Origin: Tigriopus japonicus
Taxonomy: Eukaryota; Arthropoda; Copepoda; Harpacticoida; Harpacticidae
Reading direction: 5' to 3'
Assembly: GCA_010645155.1 (NCBI GenBank)
Contig: CM021323.1
Location: 3,579,922 to 3,643,921, forward strand
DNA length: 64,000 nt
Shown: positions 38,007 to 49,700 of the stretch, in pieces
How the letters are laid out: every line of letters starts with the position of its first letter
Numbering within the stretch: the first letter of the stretch is position 1
The notes under the pieces: generated by a model
Seen by the model: the letters and a program-made list of their open reading frames with translations, nothing else
What the model was told of the DNA's origin: nothing
Database searches by the model: none
Made by a program: the position numbers and the translations under genes

Positions 38007-39341
38007 CTCTAGGGTAAAGACTTCTTTTACAATCTTCTAATCTTCTTTAAGGAAAAAAAATGGAAAAAGAAAGGCAAGCTCCAACTTTTGAAGCAAAGGG
38101 ATGATTGGATCGGAAAGTACTTTTTGGTGCTGTTTGGTACGATTGACTGATTTGAACGGATAAGAACCCCTCTTATCTGAATTTTGCTTCATTTTAGTTC
38201 ACAGGTACATTTGGCCTACATGTATTATTAAGATCTTTCACCATTTATCTGTTATAGTTGAAACTTCTAGTCGTCTCAAGCAAAAAGTTTGAATAAATTA
38301 ACTCAAAAAGAGCCAGGGTTTTCAAAATTCTTAAAATAATGAACCGACGTTAAAAAAAAAAGTTTAAAAACCATCTTAATTTCTTAAAATGTCCCCTTAG
38401 AAAATTATGTTTGGGGAAAAGGGGATTTATTTCTTTGTCACTATCAAACTGGCTGTTCTCTTTCTTATTTTTAGTAGCGCATCCAAATTAAAGAGCTTCC
38501 ATTCATTTCTCGTCACATTCCACTTAACTCATACGGGCTAAGACCTGGATCATATGGAGGAGGTTTATTCAAAGAAGGAGAATATGGTATGGAGAACGTC
38601 AAAAAATAAGTGACAAGAAATTATGTAATTGCAATCGGTTAAATCGACGGATAAGCGCTAGAGGAGAACTAGGGAGAGCAACTGATACAAAACACCCGTC
38701 AATTCAGGAGTCTTTGCGCGCCGAGGGTTCTCGAAAATCAAGGTTTGTCACACCCTCTTGTGAGTGATTTCAACTGAAATGGACTCGAAATTACAGTATC
38801 AAAAAAGGTGATTGGAGGGCTAGACTCGGCGTTTCTGGGCTAAGCTTTCAATCTCTTTAATTTTCTTACTCAATTTGTAGCTGCTGAGCATAAAATTCAT
38901 TTTGATTTATGGACAAAAAATTGGAAAGTTCGCGTAAATGGAGAAAATCCAACAAAACTCTTTCTTGCTAATGAAGTTTTGGTCAGACCTTTTTGCAGTA
39001 AAAGGAAAGACATTGGCAGTGTCTGGCTGAAAATTAGCGTTTGCCGGCTGGTTGTGATTGTTTTTAGCTGACAATTAGCCAATAGGAGCAATCGCCCTAC
39101 TTGATGCGATTTTCTTATTTTTTACTTCCATTGCAGAAAAAACCTTTTGAATGCATCTAAAAATCATGCTTGCTTACTCATACAGTTTACAGGGTTAGGC
39201 AGAATAAGTGAAACATGAATGTAATGAAATAAGTCTTAACAACAAGGTCAAGGAAAGCATTCCTTTAAGTAGTTGTTCCTCATGCAACAGTATATAACAT
39301 ACTGGAATATAATTTGTCATTTCCCCCTTTTATTGACATAA

Positions 39342-39510
39342 TTATTTTCGGCTTTTTCGGATTAGCCGCCAAATTTTCGGATTCGGATTCTTTCGGATTG
39401 AGAAGCAAATTTTCGGATTCGGATGCCTTTGGATTAGTTGGAAGCTGTCGGATTCGGATTGTGAAAATCAAGTTCGAATTGGATTTTGGGGACCTTTCGG
39501 ATCCGATGCA
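39342..39510 (+). repeat. Imperfect tandem repeat built on TTTTCGGATTCGGAT
   Basis: The words TTTCGGATT and TTCGGATTCGGAT recur about every 45-50 bp: near 39350, 39375, 39410, 39450 and 39495. Read on + this gives the repeated peptide words F-G-L and K-F-S-D-S-D; read on - it gives P-K-E-S-E-S-E-N-L. No gene context supports translation. Confidence 0.6.
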
Positions 39511-42500
39511 CAACTCTAATATGTAAACAACGACTTTTATTTCTTAATACTTCGGGATTCTTAGACAGTAATTTTGAAAACATCTGTCGAAAACTTCAGT
39601 ACTTGTGAAGGTTATAAGGGGTCCACAAATTTTGATGCGCTTAAAACTGTTCATGGCGCTTAAAAAGTACTCCCTCAAAATGCAACGTACTATTCTTGAG
39701 AATAATTGATTACTTTAAATTTTTATGATGAGGTAAAAAATGCTCAATCAAGATGGAAAAAGCTAGAGAAAAAATGGTGCAGACGGTACGCATAGGAAAT
39801 TGGCACTTGAGGGTTGTTAAGACTTTTTAATAACAATAATGTTTATTGTGACAATTAACGTCATTGGACGATGTATTTCTAATCTAAATTCAAATTGGAT
39901 TTTTTTGGTTGAGGTGTTGATATGGGCTTATAATACGTTTGAGCATCACATTCACGAAATACTTTGGAACTTGCAAAGGGGCCAGCACATCACTCATTAT
40001 GGGTGTTCCGCGAAGGAATATTGTCTATAAAGTTCCACTCCTAGCCACACTTGGGTGGCAATGATAAGAATTAACCCCCATTAAAGGAATTTTTATCCAG
40101 GATCAGATACCAACCTCTCGCATTTCTGGAAAGGGCGTATGTCAAATTTGAATACTAGTCGGCTAAACATTAATCAAAATTGCCAAATTTTCAAGTGAAA
40201 GTTACCAAATGACCAACGAGCCTAACAACCGAATAAAACATAAATCCGTTTTAGCCAAGCTATCTCGGTCTGTTAAGTCTCTGAAAGTGATCAAATCCTG
40301 TGGTTTTATTTCGTTTCAATTTACATGGATTCGTGGATTAAGACTACGTACGTAATTGAATCTTGACAAACTCGGAAGCAATGAAGGGTGTCCGCAAGCA
40401 TGGCTTTGATTTCATTTATTGAAATATGCTTAACAAGATATAGTAAGTATAATATAGTAGCATTATGTTTTTCTCTGTATAACGATTTGGATTTTGTTTT
40501 TACATATTTTTTTCTTCATTCGTTTATTTCCGCCCTTTCATTGCCACTAAAGCCACTAAACCCGTTCGTTTGATTTGGAACTCATAAGACGATCTTCTTG
40601 TGCTGAAGCATGCGGTTTGGCGACGACGTGAATGATGAATAGTGTATCCACAACTGTGATGAAAGCATGACGATGATTGAAACAATGATATTAACAACAG
40701 TAATAATAGTGATCATAAGGACACCAATATTGCCAAAAGTAGCAGTATCAACAATCACAACGTTTAGTGTGGGTATTGAATAAATGGGTCTGATGTTGAC
40801 TCCGAGTTTATCCGAAAAGATTGCAATACGAGGGATAAGAAAGAGGGGGAAGGAGAACAAACGAAACATATCGTTGAAGTTGAATTTGTAGCTTTTCAAA
40901 TCAAAGGAAAGTTTGGAACCATTTACTTAATAACTCACCATTGAAAACACTTAATTTGCTTTGTCAAGGTGTTCTCGGCATCAAATACTAGAAAATCAAC
41001 AATAATGGGTGAACAAAATGCAAAATAATATTACCACTGTCCATCATTATTGCCATCATCGTCGAGTTTATTCGAGTTGCCATTGGTGTTGTTGCCATTT
41101 TTGAAAGCTACTTTTCTGTGTTTCTTTAAATTTGAAGTGGTTCTTTTTGGTTCGACTTTTGTGTCTTTTTAACAACGTTCAAAAACATGTCTTTTAACGG
41201 CCTTGATCGATCTATTATCAGGGAAGTTTTGTTCATACAGGACAAGAAGATACTGTAAATAGGTCATTGCAATGATTCAGAGGGGAAAATCTTAAAAGTT
41301 CGAGCGGTCCTCGGATTATTGTGATATATGGGTACTCGTAACGTTTAATATTAATAAGAGATGTTGTTGTCGTTTTGTAACAGTAGGAGTTGTGGTAGTT
41401 GTAATTGTAATAATATTATTGATTTCGAAATCATGTTGAGAGCATTGAATTCGTTGAATGGAACAAGATTGTGGGATTTGCATCCTTGTTATTTTGCTTC
41501 TTCCAACTTCATTCACAAAGAGATCTGTTCATAACAATGTATTCCTTCAGGAACAACTGATAATCTAGCAAGGCTACACTGAGGATTTGCAAGGATGGCA
41601 ATGCAACCGAAAATGAAAAGAATGGTGACAACAACAGGAACAGCATCGGAATTAATCACAACTATGATGACTTTCATTCGGATTCTATGCTTGGCCTAAC
41701 TCGGGGACGGGAAACGAGGGAAGGAAGGTTGATTAACTTGGAAAGGGCAGATACTTAAAAGAGACCATTGCCAGGTTGGTGAACGAACCAAGATGTCGGT
41801 CAATTAATGATAATGATATGTACAATTACACACGGATAGGCGAAACAAGATTTTTTTTCTCATTTAACAAGTGGCCATATTAAGTTGCAAAACTTGACCC
41901 AATTCTTTTCGACAACACGAGGAATTGACATTCCAAATGGAGAAATTTGCCGCATTTAACGAACAACCGGCCCAAATGCAGATGATAATATTTGTGAAAA
42001 TCATAGCAATCTTTATTCTTTACTGTCAATGAGAAATCAAATTTGAAAGATCTATTTCATGACAACAGGAGCTAGTTTGGCTCAACTGGTATTGGGCGTG
42101 CCCTCATTGGTTGAATCCAGTCTAGCAAATGGCTCAAGATCAGTTACGTACTCCTCGAATGTGGTTCAAATGAAAAGGTAATCGAAATGTTTTGGAAAGG
42201 GTGGCTTTTGAATCGAGGTTGCGGGAAAACCCTTGTGTAACTCCCGAGAAGGCTGGCGAATGGCTGAAATAATGAAGAAAACGTCAAATCTGACACTATT
42301 CAAATGTCATTTTCTCTGTGCTTGTTGCGCTTCAGCCAATAAAGGCCGTGACAGGTGCTTTGTTGTAGACAGGCTAAAAATGAACAAAACGGAGAAAACA
42401 GGAAAATGTCTTGAACCAAGATTACTTTCACAAAGTTGGACTTGCGTTGAACACGGAATAACTCGAGATCGACAAGGGATTTTTTGATGAGGAAGGGTCG

Positions 42501-43206
42501 AGGGATAGGGAGGCTAGAGCGTTTTAAGATCAACTTCGAATAGATCTTTCATTATTGCTTGGTCAGATCAGAATCTGGCGGGCTTGTCACTCACATCATA
42601 CATGCATGCACACTTGGGCTTCATTATTTCAAGATAAACTGATCGGCCAGTTAAGAATGGCCGCAAATGAATTGGCTCTGTTGGGATAGTCAGAAGTTTG
42701 TAAGTGTGATAGATGACAGGAAGACTGACTGACTGACTGGTTTTGAGGGTTTGAATGAAAGTGGAGGAGCATGTAAGCTGAATGATGAGGGCGATAACAA
42801 CGTGGCAAAAATAACAGGATATGAAAAAAGGAACGTCATGCAACATGACTAGGTCCGGGGGTATCAGGTTGGAACTGAGATCAACTGGCACACTTGACCG
42901 GCCAATTGCGCCCCCTCATGTTTGAAGTAATGAGCAACGGAGACGGGGGTGAAACGTTTGCATCCTTAAGGGAAAAAGTTTCAGGGAGGACAACAAAGTC
43001 CCTGTTTGGCTAGCTGAACTGAGTTCAATAGGAATAACAAATGCAATCAGACCGGAGTCAGTTTTAAGCGGGGAACATAACCTGACATGACAGGTTTTTT
43101 TCTTCTTCTTCCAATGTCAATGACCCTGTCGAACCAATCAGTTTGGATCAAAGAATCGACCGCGATCGACAAGCTCATCATTTGAGCAGCTCTAAGAGGC
43201 CTCAGG

Positions 43207-43755
43207 TCAGCGTGGCTCAAAGAGCACGTGTGTGGTCGCCCCAGATCGAGCGTTGGGGTCGGACGACCAAAGAAGACTATCCTTCTTCGATGCAATCAGT
43301 TTAGCAACAATTCTTTGGGTGGAATCCCGTAACATTTGGTCTGTGTTCGTGGGCTCCAATGGGAACTGCAGGTCGGGCCTCCTAACCATTGGACTCAGGG
43401 TGGAGAGACTCAGATTAGGAGTCATGGCACTGTCGGCATTGACGAGGAAGTGAGGTCGCAGGGCAGCCAAAGAGGAGGAGGTCAGCATGGTCGTGGTGGA
43501 ATTCGAGTGACTCGCCGTTGAAGACAACATGAGGACGTGTTCTTTGGTCGCAAAGGTTGGATATTCGGAAGAAGACATCACGAAGGTCGCATTACCAATA
43601 CGTGGGCTGCACCCGCCCTCAGCGGTCTCAGATGTTGTGGAGCAAGACGATGAGGGAGATAACGACGAAGACGATGAAGCTGACGACGATGAGGAGGACA
43701 AGGAAGGGGAGCCCACCGAGAAATGTGGCTGATCCGACTCGTTGGGGGCGGATTG
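43207..43755 (-). other. In-frame extension downstream of the Mitf UGA (candidate readthrough)
   Basis: Directly after the Mitf stop (UGA at 43758-43756, followed by CAA), the same frame stays open for 182 sense codons and ends at the TGA at 43209-43207. The predicted stretch begins with a Ser-rich block and continues with mixed sequence such as S-T-L-S-P-M-V-R-R-P-D-L-Q-F-P-L and Q-R-I-V-A-K-L-I. It has coding-like third-position C/G preference and several hydrophobic and charged clusters. UGA-C is the leakiest stop context known in animals. The alternatives are a spliced variant that removes the stop (a pyrimidine-rich AG acceptor lies near 43680), a nonsense allele, or a base error. The frame is seen directly; translation is inference. 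Confidence 0.55.
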
Positions 43756-46700
43756 TCAGGCTGAAGTCAGCTCCATGGAGTCCGGCGATAATGCCCCACT
43801 GTCGTCTCCATTGCCTGTCGAATAATGGGATGAGGAAGCGGGCGAATTAATGACGCCCTGGGGAGAAAGGTGAGGTGATGAAAGCATGGGGTCGCCATTC
43901 GACACAGGTCCCTCGCAATCGTCGTCCATGAAGTCTTGTAAGGAGCTGGCTGAGAGTTGACAGGATTCCAAATCATGAGTAGGCGAAGGCTCTTCCTTGA
44001 TGAAGGAAGATGATGTGGAGGACAGGAGCAAAGCCTGAGTTTGAACCGACTGGGATGCCGTGGAAGAAGAGGGCGACGAGGACGACACGCTCGTGACATT
44101 TCGAGTGAACGGCTTCTCGTTGACCGTGAACAAAGCCTCGGTGATACTCTGTACCGGAATGCCGTAAGCCTTCATTTGACCCTCGTATTCCTAGAAAAGA
44201 AAATCAAGGTTTAGTGAGTAAGAACAAGCTCCGAGCGCTTCCATGTAAAAGCTTTGGGACGAGAGTGAGTTGTAAGGAACACGTCTGGATCCAATCGAAA
44301 TAGTTTGGATTTGTTACAAAGGAATGGGGCGCAGGAGAGAGGAGGGAAAGCAATCAAGATCTCGATTGAGATTTCCAATTGTAGCCTCAAGACACGATGG
44401 ATTCTTCTTCACGTCTTACCTGAAGTTTCAGGACGAGTCTTCTATTCTGAATGTCCTGGATTCGGATTTTCTCTTCTAAAAGTTTTCTTTTTTGTTGATC
44501 CACTTTTAACTTTCGAATATAATCCACTGAAGCCTTCAATATCGAACCCTTGTTTTGTCGGACATCGCGAACAACATCATAATACCTTAGGAAGATGAAA
44601 AAACGAACTTTGATTGAACTTCGTCAACTTTTGCTTTGAAATCACGGAAAGTTTGATCATGAGAAGAGCTTTCTTAATCTGATTTAACCATTACCAAAAA
44701 ACGTTACGGAATCGGCATCCATTGCATTTCTGGTTTAGAGCATGAGTAGGCCACAAAAAGGCCATTTCAGGAAATGAGGAATATGGAAAAGCAGCTCTGC
44801 AACCTGGGAGGCTACTGACCACAAGAAAGACCATTTTCTTTGAGTATTCATTCATCTCTAGTAGATTAGCCTGTCCCTTTATGTTTAAGAGACCCACAGT
44901 TCCATGAAGGTGGAAAGCAAGTTCTCCGTTTTGAAGGGGCTTAAGTTCAACAGAGAGAAGCAGGGCTCATTTCTTAATTGTCGTCTTCTTTCATTGATAT
45001 ACTTACTGGTCCTGCTGTTTGGGTAGGAGGGTTCCCAGCTCCTTGATTCGATCATTGATATTAAATCGTCTTCGTCTCTCAACTGAAATTAAGAGGGAGT
45101 ATAAGTAATTTGGTCTTTTTTTAAAGATCCCAATATTTGAGCGTATCCTCCAATAAAAGTTACAAGTATTATTCTCAAAAACTGAAATACGATTGTTAAA
45201 AATACATCCTTCCTTAAGTCAAAAGCAATGGCTGGTTCGAGAAAGTGGACCAATTATCTGAGCATTCAGCAAAGGTCAAAAAAAGTTAAGGCCACTCTGG
45301 ACGTTGGCCATGTTGATATATGAGAGTTTCTCGGGACCAATCCCTTGCCATAAAAGAGTCCCAGCAAGTATACTATTACACCCTCATTTTGTCGAGGGAA
45401 ATCCAAATTGTGCCATGGTGGGACCCGCGGGCACCATTTTCCTTACGATTATGACCATAACGCGATGAACCCTTTCCTTTGCTCCATCCATTGAAGATGT
45501 GCTATCTCAAGCAAGTGACTCCAGGTTTGGTGGGGTTCAGCCAACCTCACCACAAGGTGACTTGGTTTCTGCTTTAAATTCCTTTCAAATCGTGCTCAAC
45601 ATTATCATAAAACTGGATTTTAAAAGGAAGGGGAACAAGATATGACGACGTAGGTTGGTTGGTTCGAGGTCTTTCTAGTGAAGGTAGTGGGTATACATAC
45701 TCATGTTATGGTTGTCCTTTTTTTGTCGGTCCTTTTGCAAGGCACGGAGATCCTCCTCCGAAAGTGGTTCTTCTTTCACATTGATCCGTTCCAGAACGGT
45801 TCCATTCAAATTTGTTTTGTGTGGGGATTTGTTCAACTGGCTGAAAAAGTCCAGCAAGGTGTTGGTATTCACCTGGAAAAAGAGAAGAACAAGAAACTCA
45901 AAACCCTTGCGATCATTCGTCTTGCATGCTAATGCCCTCCATCCCCCAACCCAAGTCCCATGGAGTGCTACTTGGCAGGCAAGGCCACGTCCATCCAAGG
46001 ACAGATGGTGACCAAGAAGCCCCATTTGAGGAAGCAAGCAAGGCTGTTCCCATTCGTGGTGTCTCTTTTTATCTCTTCGATCTCACGCTTTTGAGAAGGA
46101 GAATCCATTGTCGATGTGTTCCAGTGGTTCCAGCATTTGATCCGAGAATGTGAGTATGTGAGCGTTTGTGAAAGCCCCTTGGCCTCAATGACACACTTGA
46201 TTAAGAAAAAGATCTCCCTTTATGGTGGGTCTTACCTCATTGGCCGTCATGTTTATGCTGGAATCAATGACTTTGATATCCGGCACAGCCCCATCGTCTA
46301 GGGAGGCATCGTTACTGAGGAACTCGTCCAGGAATTGATCCCCCGTGGCAGGCTGAAACAAAAAGAAAGAAAAGGTAGGTTCACTTGCCGAAACACGTTT
46401 CGAAGAGGTTGCCTGCAATTGACATGAGAGCCAGAATCCAAAGAGGTTTTCTTGCTTGTTTTCAATGGATGGTCGTGGAAGTCAAGAATTGGAGATTGAT
46501 CTGAGATTGCCCTGACCAGACGAAACAAACAGAATTTGGGCAAAAAAATAAAATACCCATTCCTTCAGAAGACAGATTGGATTGGAGCGTACCTGAATGA
46601 GTAAGTCGTCGTCGATGGAACCCCTTTCGGAGCAATCAGAATTTAGTTCCGATTCCAACACATACATATTGCTTCAAAAATATTCGCACTAGTTAGTCAC

Positions 46701-49700
46701 CACCACAGAAAAGGAGGAGACAATCGGATGCACTTATCCGATTTTTAATGACCAACGTAATTTGAACGCACGTTCATTCGATCGATCGGTAGATGGATGG
46801 ATGGATGAATGAATGAACGAACTTATGGATGGACACCTTGCACTCGAACTCAATGTTCCTCATCCATAATCAGTTCTCTGGTAAATCTGATCACCGATCT
46901 GGTCACTTCCCTCTAGTGGACTCAATTCACTACTGATCGCTCCATTGGCCTCTTAATAATTCACACTCTATTGCGAGAGGAATTTGGGATATGAAATCCA
47001 ATTGTTTTTATTTCTCTCGCTCTTTCTCTCTCTCTCTCTCTCTCTCGGCAGAACTCTCCCTTATGCCTCCTCCTCGTTTTTCTTCTCGTTTGTGTCAATG
47101 TGGTTGACGAGAGCGTCTCTTGGACCCGATCCGAAGATGACGGCTTACTAACGTTTAACACTATTAGCACCAGTTGCTGAACTACTTCCACTTCTACATA
47201 AGTACAACGTTAGCGTCCTTGCCGCTGTTGTTGTTGTTGTCGTCGTCGTTGACCGAGCTGCGTCGTTCTATGATGAAGCGAAAATTTGACACAAAATAAC
47301 AGATTAGAGATAACCGACCGCGACATCTTCCTCTTTTCGGACACCCACAAACCGGGTAGAACGCCTCTTTCTCCCATTCAGGAAGGAGGGGAGATTCCAA
47401 CTACATGCACTACTAGAAACTGGTCAGTTTGTTCGTGCTCCGTCCGGACTCTGCAGTAGATAGACGAGGAGAGTGGGTTCTCGCACTGCGGAATTGAGTC
47501 ATTGAATCGGATCTTCTGGTCTCCGGTCCTAATGAGTTTTAGGGAGGACACAAACCAGGGATTTGGCGACGCCATCTAACATCTTAAAGGGGGAGGAGGA
47601 GAATCTCTATCTCCTATGAGGAAGGTTTGGGGATGAGCAACTTTGTCCAAATACATTTTCTACTCCTGAATGGAACCGACACCCCTTAAGACGCAAGGAT
47701 CCGTGGGAAGGACCCTCGCACACGAACGCCAAGTTGCCTTAGTTTAATCTTTTGAATGTCTGTCTGAGTGCAACTGTATGTAGGTATTTGGAGTTGACCG
47801 TGAGCTTATCAATTTGTGGTTGGCGTATACACACGTCGATGTGAAACATTGCTCTAGCACAAACGTAGAATTTATGCTATCGACTTATGAAAACTGACAC
47901 CTAGTACACCCCTAGCTAGACACGAAGTTCTTTGGTTTCCGCCCTTATAACATACACTCGTGAATATCGAGTCGTTTCCCTTTGGTTTTACTTTTCTGTG
48001 GCATTGCCGCCAAGAAATAATCTTGGCTGAGCTCTTTCGAAGAAGATGACTCCGTCCCAATTTGCCCTTAGCAAATGCAAAGCTATACTTTCTTCTCATC
48101 ATCCAATAGCAGCTCGTGTCTAAATCTCCCACATGGGATGAATATTGCTTGCCGGTTTGGAAAACTAGTTTCGAACCCCGTAAATATGAACTCGGCATGT
48201 GGACCCGAAACAAGAGGACCAGATCCGTGAGACTAGAAAGTGATGCCCATGAGCGCTTGGAAACCCTCAGTCGTAGAGATGGATTCTAATGTTAGGAGTG
48301 ATTAAAACATGCATAATCTCAAATGGAACGAGTAAGCACAGAACACGATTCTACTGTTGCCTTTTCATAAAGTTGAAATTAGTATGCAGGAATCCAAAAG
48401 TTTTTACTACCTTGCCTTCATGGACATAGACTGCAGTGTATAGACACTGAGAATCCACTTTAAAGCTAGATGAACGAACGCAATACGTGTTTTCGTATAA
48501 AATGGGTAAACTGCTAACTACAATCAAAAATTGACGACGGTGTTGGATGAAGTTTGCTCTGTCAGAGACATCTGAACACGTTGGTGAGAAAGCAAGTCAT
48601 CAAATCATTTATAAATCGAGGAGCTTTTGTGGAAACAAATGACTTCGAAAGGGGTCAACCAACTATCGTACGCCACACAATGATTGTTCATTGGAAATTT
48701 GTCTTTGTCTCGCTTTCTATTGATTCAGAGGTCCCCTCACATTTGATGTATAAATATGACTTTGGGAAAGCGAGTGTGAGAACAAGCAATGGTGATGACA
48801 TCGAAAGCCTTGTCTCACCGCAATTGAGGGGGAAAGCCATTGCCGCCATACACCCATTTAAAGGCCAATTCAAAAGAGAGAAAGAATGACCATGACAAGG
48901 CTGAAATGGACCTAGGGCAAAGGCTTTCACGATTGGTCTGTGATTCTGCCAAACACCCGGAGTTGGGTTCCCCTAGAGAATGAGCAAAAAGGGCTTGCTT
49001 GCTTGCTGATCCATCCACTGAAGCTTCCAAATATTCCATTTCCAAATGTGAAAGGGTTCAAGCTGGCCAGACCAGCGGCCTTAGCATGACAAATAACGGT
49101 GGGATAGATGATTTGTAGACCCGTCCCGCTGAATAAATGGGCTTTGAACAACAACCAAATGGAACACAATACATTCTCAAGATCTTCTCCCTTGGAGCAA
49201 AAGGATTTCAAACACTTTCCAAATCGAAGTAATCATCATCTTACCAATTTTTTGACGAGCCCATTTTACTAGTATGAGGTAAATCCTAATCACAAATCAG
49301 CAATGAAGCAATTACTAATGAACAGTATGTTTTCACATGGTTCACGGAGCGTAAAAATGACCACCTTCAGATTATTTGCCACCCCTCCCCCTCCAAAAAA
49401 AGCTCGTTTTTGTTGCTGTGATGAGTGAGCTTCTTTTGAAATTATTCGTGGCCTCTTTGAGCTATGAGAACAAAAGTTGTAGCGTTCAGCATTTCTGTCA
49501 TTCATTGTACTCTGTGCTATTTGCCTTCTTCTTTGGTTGTTAGCAATCGACACAGAAGCTTGATAGATGGATCCACGACCAGAGCAATTCAACGGTTCTC
49601 TCCAGGGGATTTACATTAATTGGGCATCATGATGAGCTTGAGATCTTATTCTTCAAGATCTCACTTGGAACATCCTAAAGCATCATCAGCAAACCACATC

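Larger units (their letters stand above)
35575..43206. other. Gene-free stretch and Mitf 3' flank
   Basis: Apart from the hAT-type MITE at 37772-38006 and the tandem repeat at 39342-39510, I see AT-rich unique DNA without a supportable gene. The part next to 43206 must contain the 3' UTR of Mitf (minus strand). I find no close canonical polyadenylation signal in that orientation. Confidence 0.45.
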
